Below, piece by piece: positions 17,172-26,023 of a DNA stretch of 64,000 nt. This stretch comes from Micromonospora sp. WMMD1155 (GTDB taxonomy: Bacteria > Actinomycetota > Actinomycetes > Mycobacteriales > Micromonosporaceae): the NCBI RefSeq assembly GCF_029581275.1, contig NZ_CP120742.1, positions 5,766,501 through 5,830,500 on the forward strand, in the 5' to 3' direction. Within the stretch, counting starts at the first letter, position 1, and every line of letters begins with the position of its first letter. Made by a program: the position numbers and the translations under genes. The notes below the pieces were generated by a model that saw nothing but the letters and a program-made list of their open reading frames with translations, searched no databases and had not been told where the DNA came from.

Positions 17172-17242
17172 CGGTCGGTCGCGCCGCTACGGCTGCCGGA
17201 GGCGTACGGCCGCTGCCGTTCAGGCGGACGTACCATCTCGGC

Positions 17243-18202
17243 ATGGCACTGGACCCGGGAACGCGGTTCGGTCGACGGGCGGTGCTGCTGGCCGGCGCGG
17301 GGTTGCTCGTCGGCTGCTCGCGGGGACCCGAGGCGGGCGAGGTGCACCTGCGATTGGCGACCGGGCCGGCGGGGGCGGTCTACCGGCGCATCGGTGGCGC
17401 GCTCGCCGACCACATCTCCGAGAAGGTGCCGGGCGCGACCGTGACCACGGTGCCGAGCAGGGCGTCCACCGACAACATCCGGATGCTGCGGGCCGGCGAC
17501 GTGCACCTCGGTCTGACGAGCCTGGACGCGTTGATCGAGGCCGACGGCAGCGCGCCCCGGGGGTTGTCGGCGATCTGCCGGCTCTACGACAGTCACCTGC
17601 ATCTGGTGGTGATGGCCGGTTCGGCGATCGGCGGGTTCCGGGACCTCGAGGGCAGGCGCCTGTCAGTCGGTGCACGCGACTCGGGCACGGAGTTCACCTC
17701 GTCGCGGGTTCTGCGGCTCGGCCCGGTGACCGTCGTCCGCAGGCAGCTCAGCCAGGCCGAATCGGCGGCGGCGCTGCGCGACGGCACGATCGACGCGATG
17801 TTCTCGCTGACCGGCGTCCCGACACCCGCCATCACCGAGCTGGCGCAGCGGCACCCCATCCGGCTGATCCCGTTGGACGCGCAGGCGGGCGGACTCTGCA
17901 CGGCGTACCCGGGTCCCTACGCCCCGGCGATGATCCACGCGACTGCCTACGCCGGTGTCCCGGCGACCCGCACGGTCGCCGTACCGAACGTGCTGCTCGC
18001 CCGCGACGACCTGCCCGACGACCTCGTCTACGCCATCACCGACACGGTCTTCACGCACACCGGCGCGATCACCTCCGCCGGCCGCGACGACGCCGGGACC
18101 CTGCCCGAGGCGTGGCAGATCAACGTGCGTACCGGGATTTCGACGGCGTCGGTTCCGCTGCACCCGGGCGCGGCGGCCTGGTTCCGCGACCGGAAACGGT
18201 GA
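17243..18202 (+). CDS. TAXI-family solute-binding lipoprotein (orphan)
   Basis: A 319-residue exported lipoprotein of the TRAP-associated extracytoplasmic immunogenic (TAXI) binding-protein family. A twin-arginine-like start (FGRRAVLLAGAGLLVGC) ends in lipobox LVGC; the mature part has the TAXI core (LATGPAGAVYRRIGGALADH, LTSLDALIEA, LSVGARDSGTEFTSSRVL). No TRAP permease gene lies nearby, so it probably does not serve import. It ends 8 bp from the convergent sensor kinase gene, which suggests a ligand-presenting co-sensor. ATG 17243 was chosen because it precedes the signal sequence. Confidence 0.88.
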   Translation: MALDPGTRFGRRAVLLAGAGLLVGCSRGPEAGEVHLRLATGPAGAVYRRIGGALADHISEKVPGATVTTVPSRASTDNIRMLRAGDVHLGLTSLDALIEADGSAPRGLSAICRLYDSHLHLVVMAGSAIGGFRDLEGRRLSVGARDSGTEFTSSRVLRLGPVTVVRRQLSQAESAAALRDGTIDAMFSLTGVPTPAITELAQRHPIRLIPLDAQAGGLCTAYPGPYAPAMIHATAYAGVPATRTVAVPNVLLARDDLPDDLVYAITDTVFTHTGAITSAGRDDAGTLPEAWQINVRTGISTASVPLHPGAAAWFRDRKR

Positions 18203-18210
18203 CCGGGTCG

Positions 18211-19674
18211 TCAGATCGGCGCCGGAGCGTCGGACGGCGACACCACCGGCGCCACGACCGGCAACACCACCACCGCGGCGAGACCGTGCCCGGAGCCGTC
18301 CGGACGCGGCAGGCCGTCCTCCAGGCGCAGCTCGCCCCCGGCCGCTCCGATCAGGTCGGCGCAGATCGCCAGCCCCAGGCCGGTCCCGGACACGTTCTGG
18401 TGCCGTGGCGACCGCCAGAACCGTCGTAACGCCTGGGCCCGCTCGGACACGTCGATGCCCTGGCCGTCGTCGCGGACGGCGACCGCCACCACGGCCGCGG
18501 CACGGTCCACGACGCCCGCACCACCGGGAACGACCTGGGCGGCCACCTCCACGACCCGTGCGCCGGACAGCCGCAGCGCGTTGCTGACCAGCTCGTCCAG
18601 GATGCTGCCCAGGCCGCCCGGCGGCTCCAGCAACCGCAAACCCGGCGGTACGTCGACGGTCAGCGTCTGCCCGGCCGTGGCCGTCAGCGCCCGCCACCTG
18701 TCGACCCGGGTCGCCAGCACCTCGTCGAGGTCCACCGGCGACGCGGTCCGCAGACTCTCCATCCGCGCGCTGGCCTGCAACGAGTTCAGCATCCGCTGCA
18801 TCGCCTTCAGCTCGTCGACGGCGACGTCGTACACCTGCCGACCGTCGCCCTCCGGTCGCAGGTGTGGCGCGAGGCTCTCCACCGCGAGCCGGAGGCTGGT
18901 CAACGGGTTGCGCAGCTGGTGCGAGGCGTCGGACACGAACGCGCGTTGTCGATGCGCGGCGTTCTCGACGGCGTCCATCATGGTGTTGAACGACTGCGCC
19001 AGCCGCCGCAACTCGATCGGCCCGGCCTCGGCGTCGGCGCGGATCGTCAGGTCGCCCGCGGAGATGCGCGAGGTCGCCGCGTCCAGTTGCCGTACCGGCC
19101 GCAGCACCCACGCCGACACCGGCCAGGCGACCGCCGCCAGCGCGACCAACGGCAGCAGCCCGAGCCCGGCCAGCCGGGCCCAGCGGACGAGGATCAGCTC
19201 ACGCGTCCTGGACAGGTCGGAGATCGTCACGACGGCGCCGACGACCTCGCTGTCCCGGCCCACCGGCTCCGCCACGACGAGGGCGGAGTCGTCCCACGGC
19301 GCCCATTCCCAGGACGGTTCGGACCGGGCACCGGCCAGTGCCGCGGTCACGATCCGGGGCAGGGCCGGCTCGGTACGCGCCGCCTCCTCGTACGCGTCGG
19401 CCGGCCCGAGGAGCACAGTGCCCGACGTGTCGATCAGCGCGACCGGGATGCCGTAGAGGTCGTGGTAGCGCGTCAGCTCCTGCTGCAACGCCTCGGTCCG
19501 TCCGGTGGACAGCGCGGTCTCGGCCAGCGAGGCGAACCGGCCGACGTCGTCGAGCCGGTTGACGTACGTCTCCTGCATCTCCCGTTCGGCCACGGTGACG
19601 CCGAGCGGCACCCCGAGCGCCGTGACGAGAAGCACCGCGAGGGGGACCAGGACGACGAGCAGGCGGCGGTGCAC
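18211..19674 (-). CDS. TctE-like sensor histidine kinase
   Basis: A 487-residue membrane kinase: first membrane helix (about 4-28), an extracytoplasmic sensor of about 130 residues, second helix (about 165-190), HAMP (about 190-240), HisKA with phosphoacceptor His252 in SDASHQLRNPLTSL, and a HATPase with N box (ILDELVSNALRLS) and G boxes (DDGQGID, GTGLGLAI). It pairs with the response regulator 6 bp downstream of its start on the same strand (RR first, kinase second). The neighbours tctCBA and the TAXI lipoprotein point to sensing of a tricarboxylate or related small acid. Confidence 0.9.
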   Translation of the reverse strand: MHRRLLVVLVPLAVLLVTALGVPLGVTVAEREMQETYVNRLDDVGRFASLAETALSTGRTEALQQELTRYHDLYGIPVALIDTSGTVLLGPADAYEEAARTEPALPRIVTAALAGARSEPSWEWAPWDDSALVVAEPVGRDSEVVGAVVTISDLSRTRELILVRWARLAGLGLLPLVALAAVAWPVSAWVLRPVRQLDAATSRISAGDLTIRADAEAGPIELRRLAQSFNTMMDAVENAAHRQRAFVSDASHQLRNPLTSLRLAVESLAPHLRPEGDGRQVYDVAVDELKAMQRMLNSLQASARMESLRTASPVDLDEVLATRVDRWRALTATAGQTLTVDVPPGLRLLEPPGGLGSILDELVSNALRLSGARVVEVAAQVVPGGAGVVDRAAAVVAVAVRDDGQGIDVSERAQALRRFWRSPRHQNVSGTGLGLAICADLIGAAGGELRLEDGLPRPDGSGHGLAAVVVLPVVAPVVSPSDAPAPI

Positions 19675-19680
19675 AGCGGG

Positions 19681-20364
19681 TCAGCCGATCAACTCCGGCT
19701 GGTCGGCCAGGAGCCGATAGCCGACGCCGTGGACGGTGCGGATGACCACTCCCGGCCCGAGTTTGTGCCGCAGCGCCGCGATGTGGGTGTCCAGGGTACG
19801 GCTCGACGACTCCCAGGTCGCACCCCAGATCTGGTCGAGGATGACGTCGCGACTGACCACGTTGGGCGCCCGCCGGGCCAGGAGCAGGAGTAGGTCGAAC
19901 TCCTTGCGGGTCAACGGCACGGGGGTGTCGTCGACGGCGACCTCACGGGTGCCGACGCAGATCCGCACCGGGCCGAGGACCAACGGTGCGTCCGACCGGC
20001 CGGAGGCGCGGGCGGCGCGGGTGCGCCGCAGCACGGCGTCGATCCGGGCGAGCAGTTCCGGAATGCCGAACGGCTTGACGATGTAGTCGTCCGCGCCCGC
20101 GCGTAGGCCACGGACCCGTTCGTGCTCCTCGGACCGCGCGGTCACCGCGATGACGGCGGTCTGCGGATGGTCACGCAATCTGCGGATCACGTCGAGCCCG
20201 TCGCCGTCGGGGAGACCCAGGTCGACGAGGACCACGTCGGACGGCGCGGCGCGCACCGCCTCCGCAGCCGTGGCGACCCGGTGGACCTCGAAGCCCGCCT
20301 GGGTCAGGACGGTCACCAGACCCCGCGCCACGCGGTCGTCATCCTCGATGACGGTTATCCGCAT
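19681..20364 (-). CDS. TctD-like OmpR-family response regulator
   Basis: A 227-residue regulator with a receiver domain (1-115, acidic pocket EDDD, phosphoacceptor Asp48 in VLVDLGLPDGDG, switch Thr in IAVTAR, Lys in IVKPFG) and a C-terminal winged helix (about 130-222, RKEFDLLLLLARRAPNVVSR, DTHIAALRHKLG). ATG 20364 begins exactly at the receiver; the longer frame upstream is spurious. It is the first gene of a two-gene operon with the kinase and is divergent from tctC across 146 bp, so it probably activates tctCBA. Confidence 0.92.
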   Translation of the reverse strand: MRITVIEDDDRVARGLVTVLTQAGFEVHRVATAAEAVRAAPSDVVLVDLGLPDGDGLDVIRRLRDHPQTAVIAVTARSEEHERVRGLRAGADDYIVKPFGIPELLARIDAVLRRTRAARASGRSDAPLVLGPVRICVGTREVAVDDTPVPLTRKEFDLLLLLARRAPNVVSRDVILDQIWGATWESSSRTLDTHIAALRHKLGPGVVIRTVHGVGYRLLADQPELIG

Positions 20365-20510
20365 ACCAGCGGATTGTACGGCCCGGACCGGCGCTCGCGC
20401 GGTCCGGAAGTTCTTGGGATTTCTCTGACACCACGCGTGCCCCGACCAGCAGAGACTGGGTTCTCGAAGCCACCGAAGAATGTCCATGCGCTGATGCGGA
20501 GGGCCGCCGT

Positions 20511-21533
20511 ATGGGAACGACCAGCAGTTACCGCGCCACCGGACGGATGATCGCCGCGCTCGGCGTGATCGGGCTCGTCACGGCCTGCTCCGGAAACGGG
20601 GGCGCCACCGGCGGAGGCGACGCCGCGGGTTACCCGGACCAGAACATCACGATCGTCGTGCCGTTCAGCGCCGGCGGACCGACGGACACGGTCACCCGCA
20701 TGATCGCCGAGCCGATGGCCGCGAAGCTCGGCGGCAAGATCGTCGTCCAGAACGTCGAGGGTGCCGGCGGCACCGTCGGTGCCGGCCAGGTCGCACGGGC
20801 CAAGTCGGACGGCTACACGGTGCTCATGCACCACATCGGCATGTCGACGGCGCCCGCCCTGTACAAGAGCCTGGGCTACAAGCCACTCGACGACTTCGAG
20901 ACCGTCGGTCTGGTCACCGAGGTGCCGATGACGATCGTCGCCCGGAAGGACTTCGCGCCCGCGACGCTCCCGGACCTCGTCACCCACGTGAAGGCGAACG
21001 CCGGCACTGTCACGCTGGCCAACGCGGGCATCGGAGCCGCCTCCCACCTGTGCGGCCTGCTGTTCCAGACCGCCACCGGTGTGAAGCTCCAGGAGGTCCC
21101 GTACCAGGGCACCGGCCCCGCGTTGACCGACCTGGTCGGCGGGCAGGTGGACTTCATGTGCGACCAGACGACGAACACCAGCGGCCAGATCGCCGCGGGG
21201 AAGGTGAAGGCGTACGCGGTCACCACGCCCGAGCGGGTGAAGAGCCTTCCCGACCTGCCCACCACCACCGAGGCCGGGTTGCCGCAGCTGAAGGTCAGCG
21301 TGTGGCACGGGCTCTACGTACAGGCCGACACGCCGCCGGAGATCGTCCAGAAGCTGTCCGAGGCGCTGAAGGTGGCGCTGGCCGACCAGGGGGTCATCGA
21401 GCAGATGGCGAAGCTCGGCACCGCCCCGGTCCCGGCCCAGGACGCGACACCGGAGGCGCACCGGGCCAAGCTCGACGAGCAGCTCGGCACCTGGGCGAAG
21501 ATCATTGCCGACGCCGGGGTCAAGGTGTCCTGA
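20511..21533 (+). CDS. tctC: tripartite tricarboxylate transporter substrate-binding lipoprotein TctC
   Basis: A 340-residue exported Bug/TctC-family binding protein. Lipobox VTAC at about residue 26, then the family pattern (YPDQNITIVVPFSAGGPTDT near the N-terminus, GAGGTVGAGQVARAKSDGYT, and VDFMCDQTTNTSGQI). It captures a carboxylate outside the membrane and passes it to TctAB. GGAGGG precedes the ATG. It heads the tctCBA operon, followed after 1 bp by tctB. The substrate (citrate, tricarballylate or another acid) cannot be read from the sequence. Confidence 0.9.
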   Translation: MGTTSSYRATGRMIAALGVIGLVTACSGNGGATGGGDAAGYPDQNITIVVPFSAGGPTDTVTRMIAEPMAAKLGGKIVVQNVEGAGGTVGAGQVARAKSDGYTVLMHHIGMSTAPALYKSLGYKPLDDFETVGLVTEVPMTIVARKDFAPATLPDLVTHVKANAGTVTLANAGIGAASHLCGLLFQTATGVKLQEVPYQGTGPALTDLVGGQVDFMCDQTTNTSGQIAAGKVKAYAVTTPERVKSLPDLPTTTEAGLPQLKVSVWHGLYVQADTPPEIVQKLSEALKVALADQGVIEQMAKLGTAPVPAQDATPEAHRAKLDEQLGTWAKIIADAGVKVS

Positions 21534-21534
21534 G

Positions 21535-21996
21535 GTGGACCGCCATCGCTCGTTCCCGGACGTCCTCGCCGGGGGCGTGTTCGTCCTGATCGGTGGCGCG
21601 TTCGTGGTGGGGGCGCTCGGCTACGAGCTGGGCACCCCCACCCGGATGGGCCCGGGTGCCTTCCCACTGCTGGTGGGCGCGGCCGTGGTCGCCCTGGGCC
21701 TGGCGATCGTCGGGAAGGGCCTCGTCGCCGGTGAGGTGATCTCGTTCGGGCCCGTCCCGTGGCGGGCGGTCGCCGTCATCGTGCTCGCGGTCCTGTTCTT
21801 CGGCTTCACCGTCCGGGGTCTCGGTTTCGTCCCGACGACGGCGGTGACCGCCCTGCTCACGACGCTGGCCAGCAAACGCGTGCGGCCGCTCACGGCGGTG
21901 GCCGTGACCGCCGGGTTGACAGTGGCCAGCACGCTCATCTTCGTCGTCGGACTCCAGCTGCGGATCCCCCTGTGGGGCCCGTGGCTGGTGTTCTGA
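21535..21996 (+). CDS. tctB: tripartite tricarboxylate transporter small membrane subunit TctB
   Basis: A 153-residue protein with four hydrophobic helices (about 8-28, 42-60, 75-93, 112-145 containing two close segments), the size and topology of TctB. The family motif G-x-G-A-F-P appears as MGPGAFPLLVG. GTG 21535 starts one base after the tctC stop; the longer frame begins inside tctC. It pairs with TctA to form the sodium- or proton-coupled importer. Confidence 0.88.
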   Translation: MDRHRSFPDVLAGGVFVLIGGAFVVGALGYELGTPTRMGPGAFPLLVGAAVVALGLAIVGKGLVAGEVISFGPVPWRAVAVIVLAVLFFGFTVRGLGFVPTTAVTALLTTLASKRVRPLTAVAVTAGLTVASTLIFVVGLQLRIPLWGPWLVF

Positions 21997-22016
21997 CGCG
22001 GCATCCGGATTGAGGC

Positions 22017-23522
22017 ATGGAACTCCTCGACAACCTCGCGCTGGGCTTCTCGACGGCCCTCCTGGTCCAGAACGTCCTCTACTGCTTCGTGGGTGTGCTG
22101 CTCGGCACCGCGGTGGGCGTCCTGCCCGGTATCGGGCCGACCGCGACGGTGGCGATGCTGCTGCCGATCACGTTCAGCTTCGAACCGGTGACGGCGCTGA
22201 TCATGCTGGCCGGCATCTACTACGGCGCGCAGTACGGTGGTTCGACGACCGCCATCCTGATCAACCTGCCCGGTGAGTCGTCCGCGGCGGTCACCGCGCT
22301 GGACGGGCACGAGATGGCCCGCCAGGGCCGGGCCGGACCGGCCCTCGCGGCCGCGGCGATCGGGTCCTTCGTCGCGGGTACGGTCGCCACCGTGGCGCTG
22401 GCCGCCGCGGCTCCACCGCTGGCCGGCGTCGCCTTGAAGTTCGGCCCGGCCGACTACTTCTCGCTCGTGCTGTTCGGCCTGATCGTGTCGATCGCGCTGG
22501 CGCGCGGCACGGCCCTCAAGGCGCTGGCGATGATCGCGCTCGGCGTGCTGCTCGGCACTGTCGGCCAGGACATCTACACCGGGACGCCCCGGTTCGTGTT
22601 CGAGCAGCGGGAGTTGTACGGGGGCATCGACTTCGTGTCGGTCGCCGTGGGCCTGTTCGGGGTGGCCGAGATCCTGCGCAACCTGGAGAACGAGCAGACC
22701 CGTACGGCGATCGTCGACCGGGTGACCAACCTCTGGCCGACCCGGGAGGACCGGCGTCGGATCGTTGCCCCGATCGCGCGGGGCACCGGTCTCGGCGCCG
22801 CGCTCGGTGTGCTGCCCGGGGGCGGCCACGTGCTCGCCTCGTTCACCTCGTACGCCGTCGAGAAGCGGGTCTCGAAGCGGCCGCAGGAGTTCGGGCACGG
22901 CGCCATCGAGGGTGTCGCCGGTCCCGAGTCGGCGAACAACGCCGCCGCGCAGACGTCGTTCATCCCGCTGCTCACCCTGGGTCTGCCCGCGCACCCGGTG
23001 ATGGCTCTGATGATCGGCGCGTTCATCGTCCACGGCATCACCCCCGGCCCGAACGTCATCAACGACGAGCCGGCGCTGTTCTGGGGTCTGATCGCGTCGA
23101 TGTGGATCGGTAACGTGATTCTCCTGCTGCTGAACCTGCCGTTGATCGGCCTCTGGGTGCGCATGCTGCGCATCCCGTACCAGGTGCTGTTCCCGATGAT
23201 CATCCTGTTCGCCGCGATCGGCACCTACTCGCTGAACTTCAACGCGTACGACGTCTACGCGATCGCGTTCTTCGGGATCCTGGGCTACCTGCTGATCAAG
23301 TGCGGGTGCGAGCCGGCGCCGCTGCTGCTCGGCTTCGTCCTCGGCCCGTTGCTGGAGGAGCACCTGCGACGTGCGCTCATCATCTCCCGTGGCGACCCGT
23401 CGGTCTTCGTGACCCGACCGCTCTCCGCGGTGTTCCTGGTCCTGGCCGTCGCCGCGCTCGTGGTCGCCGTCCTCCCGGCGATCCGGCAGCGCCGCGCCGC
23501 CGTGTTCACCGAGGAGGAGTAG
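22017..23522 (+). CDS. tctA: tripartite tricarboxylate transporter large permease TctA
   Basis: A 501-residue polytopic protein with about 11-12 membrane helices, the usual TctA length. Characteristic segments are VLPGIGPTATVAMLLPITF, YYGAQYGGSTTAILINLPG with GESSAAVTALDGHEMARQGR, and PESANNAAAQTSFIPLLTLG. It forms the translocation pathway for the acid bound by TctC. It is the last gene of tctCBA, 20 bp after tctB, in the order seen in other bacteria. Confidence 0.93.
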   Translation: MELLDNLALGFSTALLVQNVLYCFVGVLLGTAVGVLPGIGPTATVAMLLPITFSFEPVTALIMLAGIYYGAQYGGSTTAILINLPGESSAAVTALDGHEMARQGRAGPALAAAAIGSFVAGTVATVALAAAAPPLAGVALKFGPADYFSLVLFGLIVSIALARGTALKALAMIALGVLLGTVGQDIYTGTPRFVFEQRELYGGIDFVSVAVGLFGVAEILRNLENEQTRTAIVDRVTNLWPTREDRRRIVAPIARGTGLGAALGVLPGGGHVLASFTSYAVEKRVSKRPQEFGHGAIEGVAGPESANNAAAQTSFIPLLTLGLPAHPVMALMIGAFIVHGITPGPNVINDEPALFWGLIASMWIGNVILLLLNLPLIGLWVRMLRIPYQVLFPMIILFAAIGTYSLNFNAYDVYAIAFFGILGYLLIKCGCEPAPLLLGFVLGPLLEEHLRRALIISRGDPSVFVTRPLSAVFLVLAVAALVVAVLPAIRQRRAAVFTEEE

Positions 23523-23603
23523 GGGGTTCCCGCCCCACGACGGTCGGTCGGCCATGTGCCTCAATCGCGACCGCGTGTCGGTCGGGTCAACGAAGATTGT
23601 CCC

Positions 23604-25538
23604 GTGACGAGCAACAGCCCGCGCCGGATGATGACCAACCGGACCGTCTGGGAGGGGCGGTTCAACGCTCCGCTGCGCGCGTTCCTGCGCACCGAGACCG
23701 GCGGTGCGCGGGTGGTAGTGGTCGCCGCGGTGGTGGCCCTCGTGTGGGCGAACCTGCACTCGTCGTCGTACGAGTCGGTCTGGAGCACCACCTTCTCGGT
23801 CCGGCTCGGTGACTGGCCGGTGTCGCACGACCTGCGGACCTGGGTCAACAGCGGGTTGATGACATTCTTCTTCCTGGTCGCGGGGCTGGAGTTGCGTCGC
23901 GAGTTCGACATCGGCGAGCTGCGGGAACGGCGGCGACTGGCGTTGCCGATGCTGGCCGGGTTCGGCGGCATGCTCGTGCCGATCGGGATCTACCTCGCGT
24001 TCAACGCGGGGCAGACCACCGCCGCCGGGTGGGGTGCCGTGATGGCGACCGACACGGCGCTCGCACTCGGCGCCCTCGCCGTCTTCGGGCCGCGCTTCTC
24101 CGACCGGCTGCGCGGCTTCCTGCTGACCGTCGCCGTCGTCGACGACCTGGTCGCGATCGCGGTGCTGGCCATCGCGTACCCGGATCACCCCTCGCCCATG
24201 GCGTTGCTCGTCGCGGCGGCGATCTTCGGTGTCGTGCTGCTCGTCCGGGCGTGGGGCGTGCGGTTCGGGCCGGTCTACGCGCTGTTGGGGCTGGCGGCCT
24301 GGGTCGCGGTCTCGGAGTCCGGTGTCGACCCGGTCGTGGTGGGCCTGATCATGGGGTTGCTGACCTACGCGTACGCCCCCGGGCGGGACGAGCTTCAACG
24401 GGCGAGCGACCAGTTCCGCCTCTTCCGGGAACAGCCCACCCCGCAGCTCGCCCGGATGGCCCAGGCCGGTCTCACCTCGGCGCTGTCGCCGAACGAGCGG
24501 CTGCAGACCCTCTACCACCCGTGGGCGAGCTACGTGATCGTGCCGCTCTTCGCCCTGGCGAACGTCGGGATCGTGCTCGACGGCGAGCTGCTGTCCCGGG
24601 CCCTGACCTCCCCGGTGACGCTCGGCGTCGTGGCGGCGTACGTCGTCGGCAAGCCGGCGGGGATCGTGGCCACCTCGTGGCTGGTGGCCCGGCTGAGCGG
24701 CAACCGGTTCCGGCCGCCCGTCGGTTGGGTGGCCGTGGCGGGAGTGGGCACGGTCTCCGGTATCGGGTTCACCGTCGCCCTGCTGATCGCCACCCACGCC
24801 CTGCACGGCCCGGCGCTCGACGAGGCGAAGTTCGGCATCCTGGTCGCGACGGTCGGTTCGTCGGTCGTGACCTGGCTGGTGTTCCGTGCCGTCGCCCGAC
24901 TCTCGCCGACGCGACGTGCGCGCGCCCTGCTCGGCGTCACCGAGGCCATCGTCGACCTGAGGCTTCCGGTCGAGTCGGGGCGCGACCACATGCGCGGGGC
25001 GCTCGACGCGCCGGTGACGGTCGTCGAGTACGGCGACTTCGAGTGCCCCTACTGCGGGCAGGCCGAGCCGGTGGTGCGGGAGATGCTCGCCGACTTCGCC
25101 AACGTCCGGTACGTCTGGCGGCACCTGCCGCTCACCGATGTCCATCCGCACGCCCAGCTCGCCGCCGAGGCCGCCGAGGCGGCGGGGGAGCAGGGCGCGT
25201 TCTGGGAGATGCACGACCTGCTCCTCACCCACCAGGACGCGCTCAACCCCACCGACATCCTGGGCTACGCCGAGCAGCTCGACCTGGATCTCGACATGTT
25301 CCGGGAGCACATGGCCGGACGGATGGGTGTGGACCGGGTGGCCGAGGACGTCGAGTCGGCCGACCTGAGCGGCGTCACCGGCACCCCGACCTTCTTCATC
25401 AACGGCCGGCGCCACCACGGCGCGTACGACATCGTCGCGCTCTCGGCGGCGGTGAAGGGGGCGTTCGCCGCCGCGAAGCTCCGCCCCGAGTACCACCGTC
25501 GCGACCGTCGGCGCGGCGAGGGCCCGGCGTCGAGCTGA
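23604..25538 (+). CDS. NhaA Na+/H+ antiporter fused to a C-terminal DsbA-like thioredoxin domain
   Basis: A 644-residue two-part protein. Residues about 20-420 are NhaA: FFFLVAGLELRREFDIGEL, the essential Asp pair in VAVVDDLVAIAVL, and a C-terminal GIGFTVALLIATHAL. Residues about 450-625 are a DsbA/thioredoxin domain with active site CPYC (Cys481, Cys484) in YGDFECPYCGQAEP and a cis-Pro loop GVTGTPTFFING. NhaA exchanges Na+ for H+ at the membrane; the thioredoxin part may control it by redox or act as a tethered dithiol oxidoreductase. GTG 23604 was preferred to the longer frame from 23556. The fusion type is known in actinobacteria. Confidence 0.9.
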   Translation: MTSNSPRRMMTNRTVWEGRFNAPLRAFLRTETGGARVVVVAAVVALVWANLHSSSYESVWSTTFSVRLGDWPVSHDLRTWVNSGLMTFFFLVAGLELRREFDIGELRERRRLALPMLAGFGGMLVPIGIYLAFNAGQTTAAGWGAVMATDTALALGALAVFGPRFSDRLRGFLLTVAVVDDLVAIAVLAIAYPDHPSPMALLVAAAIFGVVLLVRAWGVRFGPVYALLGLAAWVAVSESGVDPVVVGLIMGLLTYAYAPGRDELQRASDQFRLFREQPTPQLARMAQAGLTSALSPNERLQTLYHPWASYVIVPLFALANVGIVLDGELLSRALTSPVTLGVVAAYVVGKPAGIVATSWLVARLSGNRFRPPVGWVAVAGVGTVSGIGFTVALLIATHALHGPALDEAKFGILVATVGSSVVTWLVFRAVARLSPTRRARALLGVTEAIVDLRLPVESGRDHMRGALDAPVTVVEYGDFECPYCGQAEPVVREMLADFANVRYVWRHLPLTDVHPHAQLAAEAAEAAGEQGAFWEMHDLLLTHQDALNPTDILGYAEQLDLDLDMFREHMAGRMGVDRVAEDVESADLSGVTGTPTFFINGRRHHGAYDIVALSAAVKGAFAAAKLRPEYHRRDRRRGEGPASS

Positions 25539-25615
25539 CCGCCCGTCATCCGCACCCGGTGGCCGCAGCATCCCGCGCTCGCTCCGCGCCGCGTGGGCCG
25601 AGGGTGTTGGTCGGT

Positions 25616-25751
25616 GCCTGTGGAGCTGAATCGTTTGCGACATCAACCTCGATGTTCGCCCCACCGACGGCTGACGGTCATGGTTCGGGGATCCACCCGC
25701 GAGGGCTGCGACCACCCGCGCTGATTCGTTTGCGACATCAGCTCCACAGGC
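25616..25751. repeat. pair of REP-like elements
   Basis: The 20-mer CTGAATCGTTTGCGACATCA (25626-25645) recurs at 25721-25740 with one change. In addition GCCTGTGGAGCTGA (25616-25629) is exactly inverted at 25738-25751. Together each copy is part of an imperfect palindrome of the form GAGCTGA...TCAGCTC around TCGTTTGCGACA. This looks like a dispersed short palindromic repeat family, with two copies close together. Confidence 0.75.
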
Positions 25752-25969
25752 AGCGTGCCAACCGCCCCCGCCAACCTCGCCGCCGCCAGCCCGTCGGGCA
25801 GGATCGGGGTGCCTGGCCGAATCCGATCACCGGCAGCGGTGGCAGGACGTCCGGACGGGCCGGGCCACGCCGGTTGGTGCGGTCCGACATGGATCACCGC
25901 GCGTATCCGTGTTCTTGTGATCACGATCGACTCGGCCTCTTGACTCCGGCGAAACATGCGGCCACGATC

Positions 25970-26009
25970 TGACAACGTTGTCACGGACCCTCGTCTGACA
26001 ACGTTGTCA
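25970..26009 (+). promoter_or_regulatory. two identical LacI-family operators upstream of the GH2 gene
   Basis: The perfect palindrome TGACAACGTTGTCA occurs at 25970-25983 and again at 25996-26009, 26 bp centre to centre, about two and a half helical turns. The same sequence type is the binding site of many actinobacterial LacI-family sugar repressors. GGAGG and the ATG at 26024 follow directly, so the sites must cover the promoter or leader. No LacI gene is in the window, so the regulator acts from elsewhere. Confidence 0.85.
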
Positions 26010-26023
26010 CGTCTGGAGGCAGA

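Larger units (their letters stand above)
25539..26023. other. intergenic region with REP-like repeats and LacI-type operators
   Basis: A stretch of 485 bp with no credible gene. Its left half holds two copies of a short dispersed-type palindromic repeat (25616-25751) and its right end holds two identical LacI-type operators just before the glycosidase gene. The long minus-strand frame that crosses it continues antisense into the glycosidase gene and is not a gene. Confidence 0.8.

Noticed and set aside
17663..19111. 482-codon minus-strand frame overlapping the kinase and TAXI genes
   Set aside because: It runs in another frame of the kinase gene and gives a Gly/Arg-rich product without motifs.
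21621..25715. 1364-codon minus-strand open frame
   Set aside because: It is antisense to tctB, tctA and the NhaA fusion, which have clear family motifs; its product is a low-complexity Arg/Gln/Asp/His-rich sequence typical of GC-rich antisense frames.
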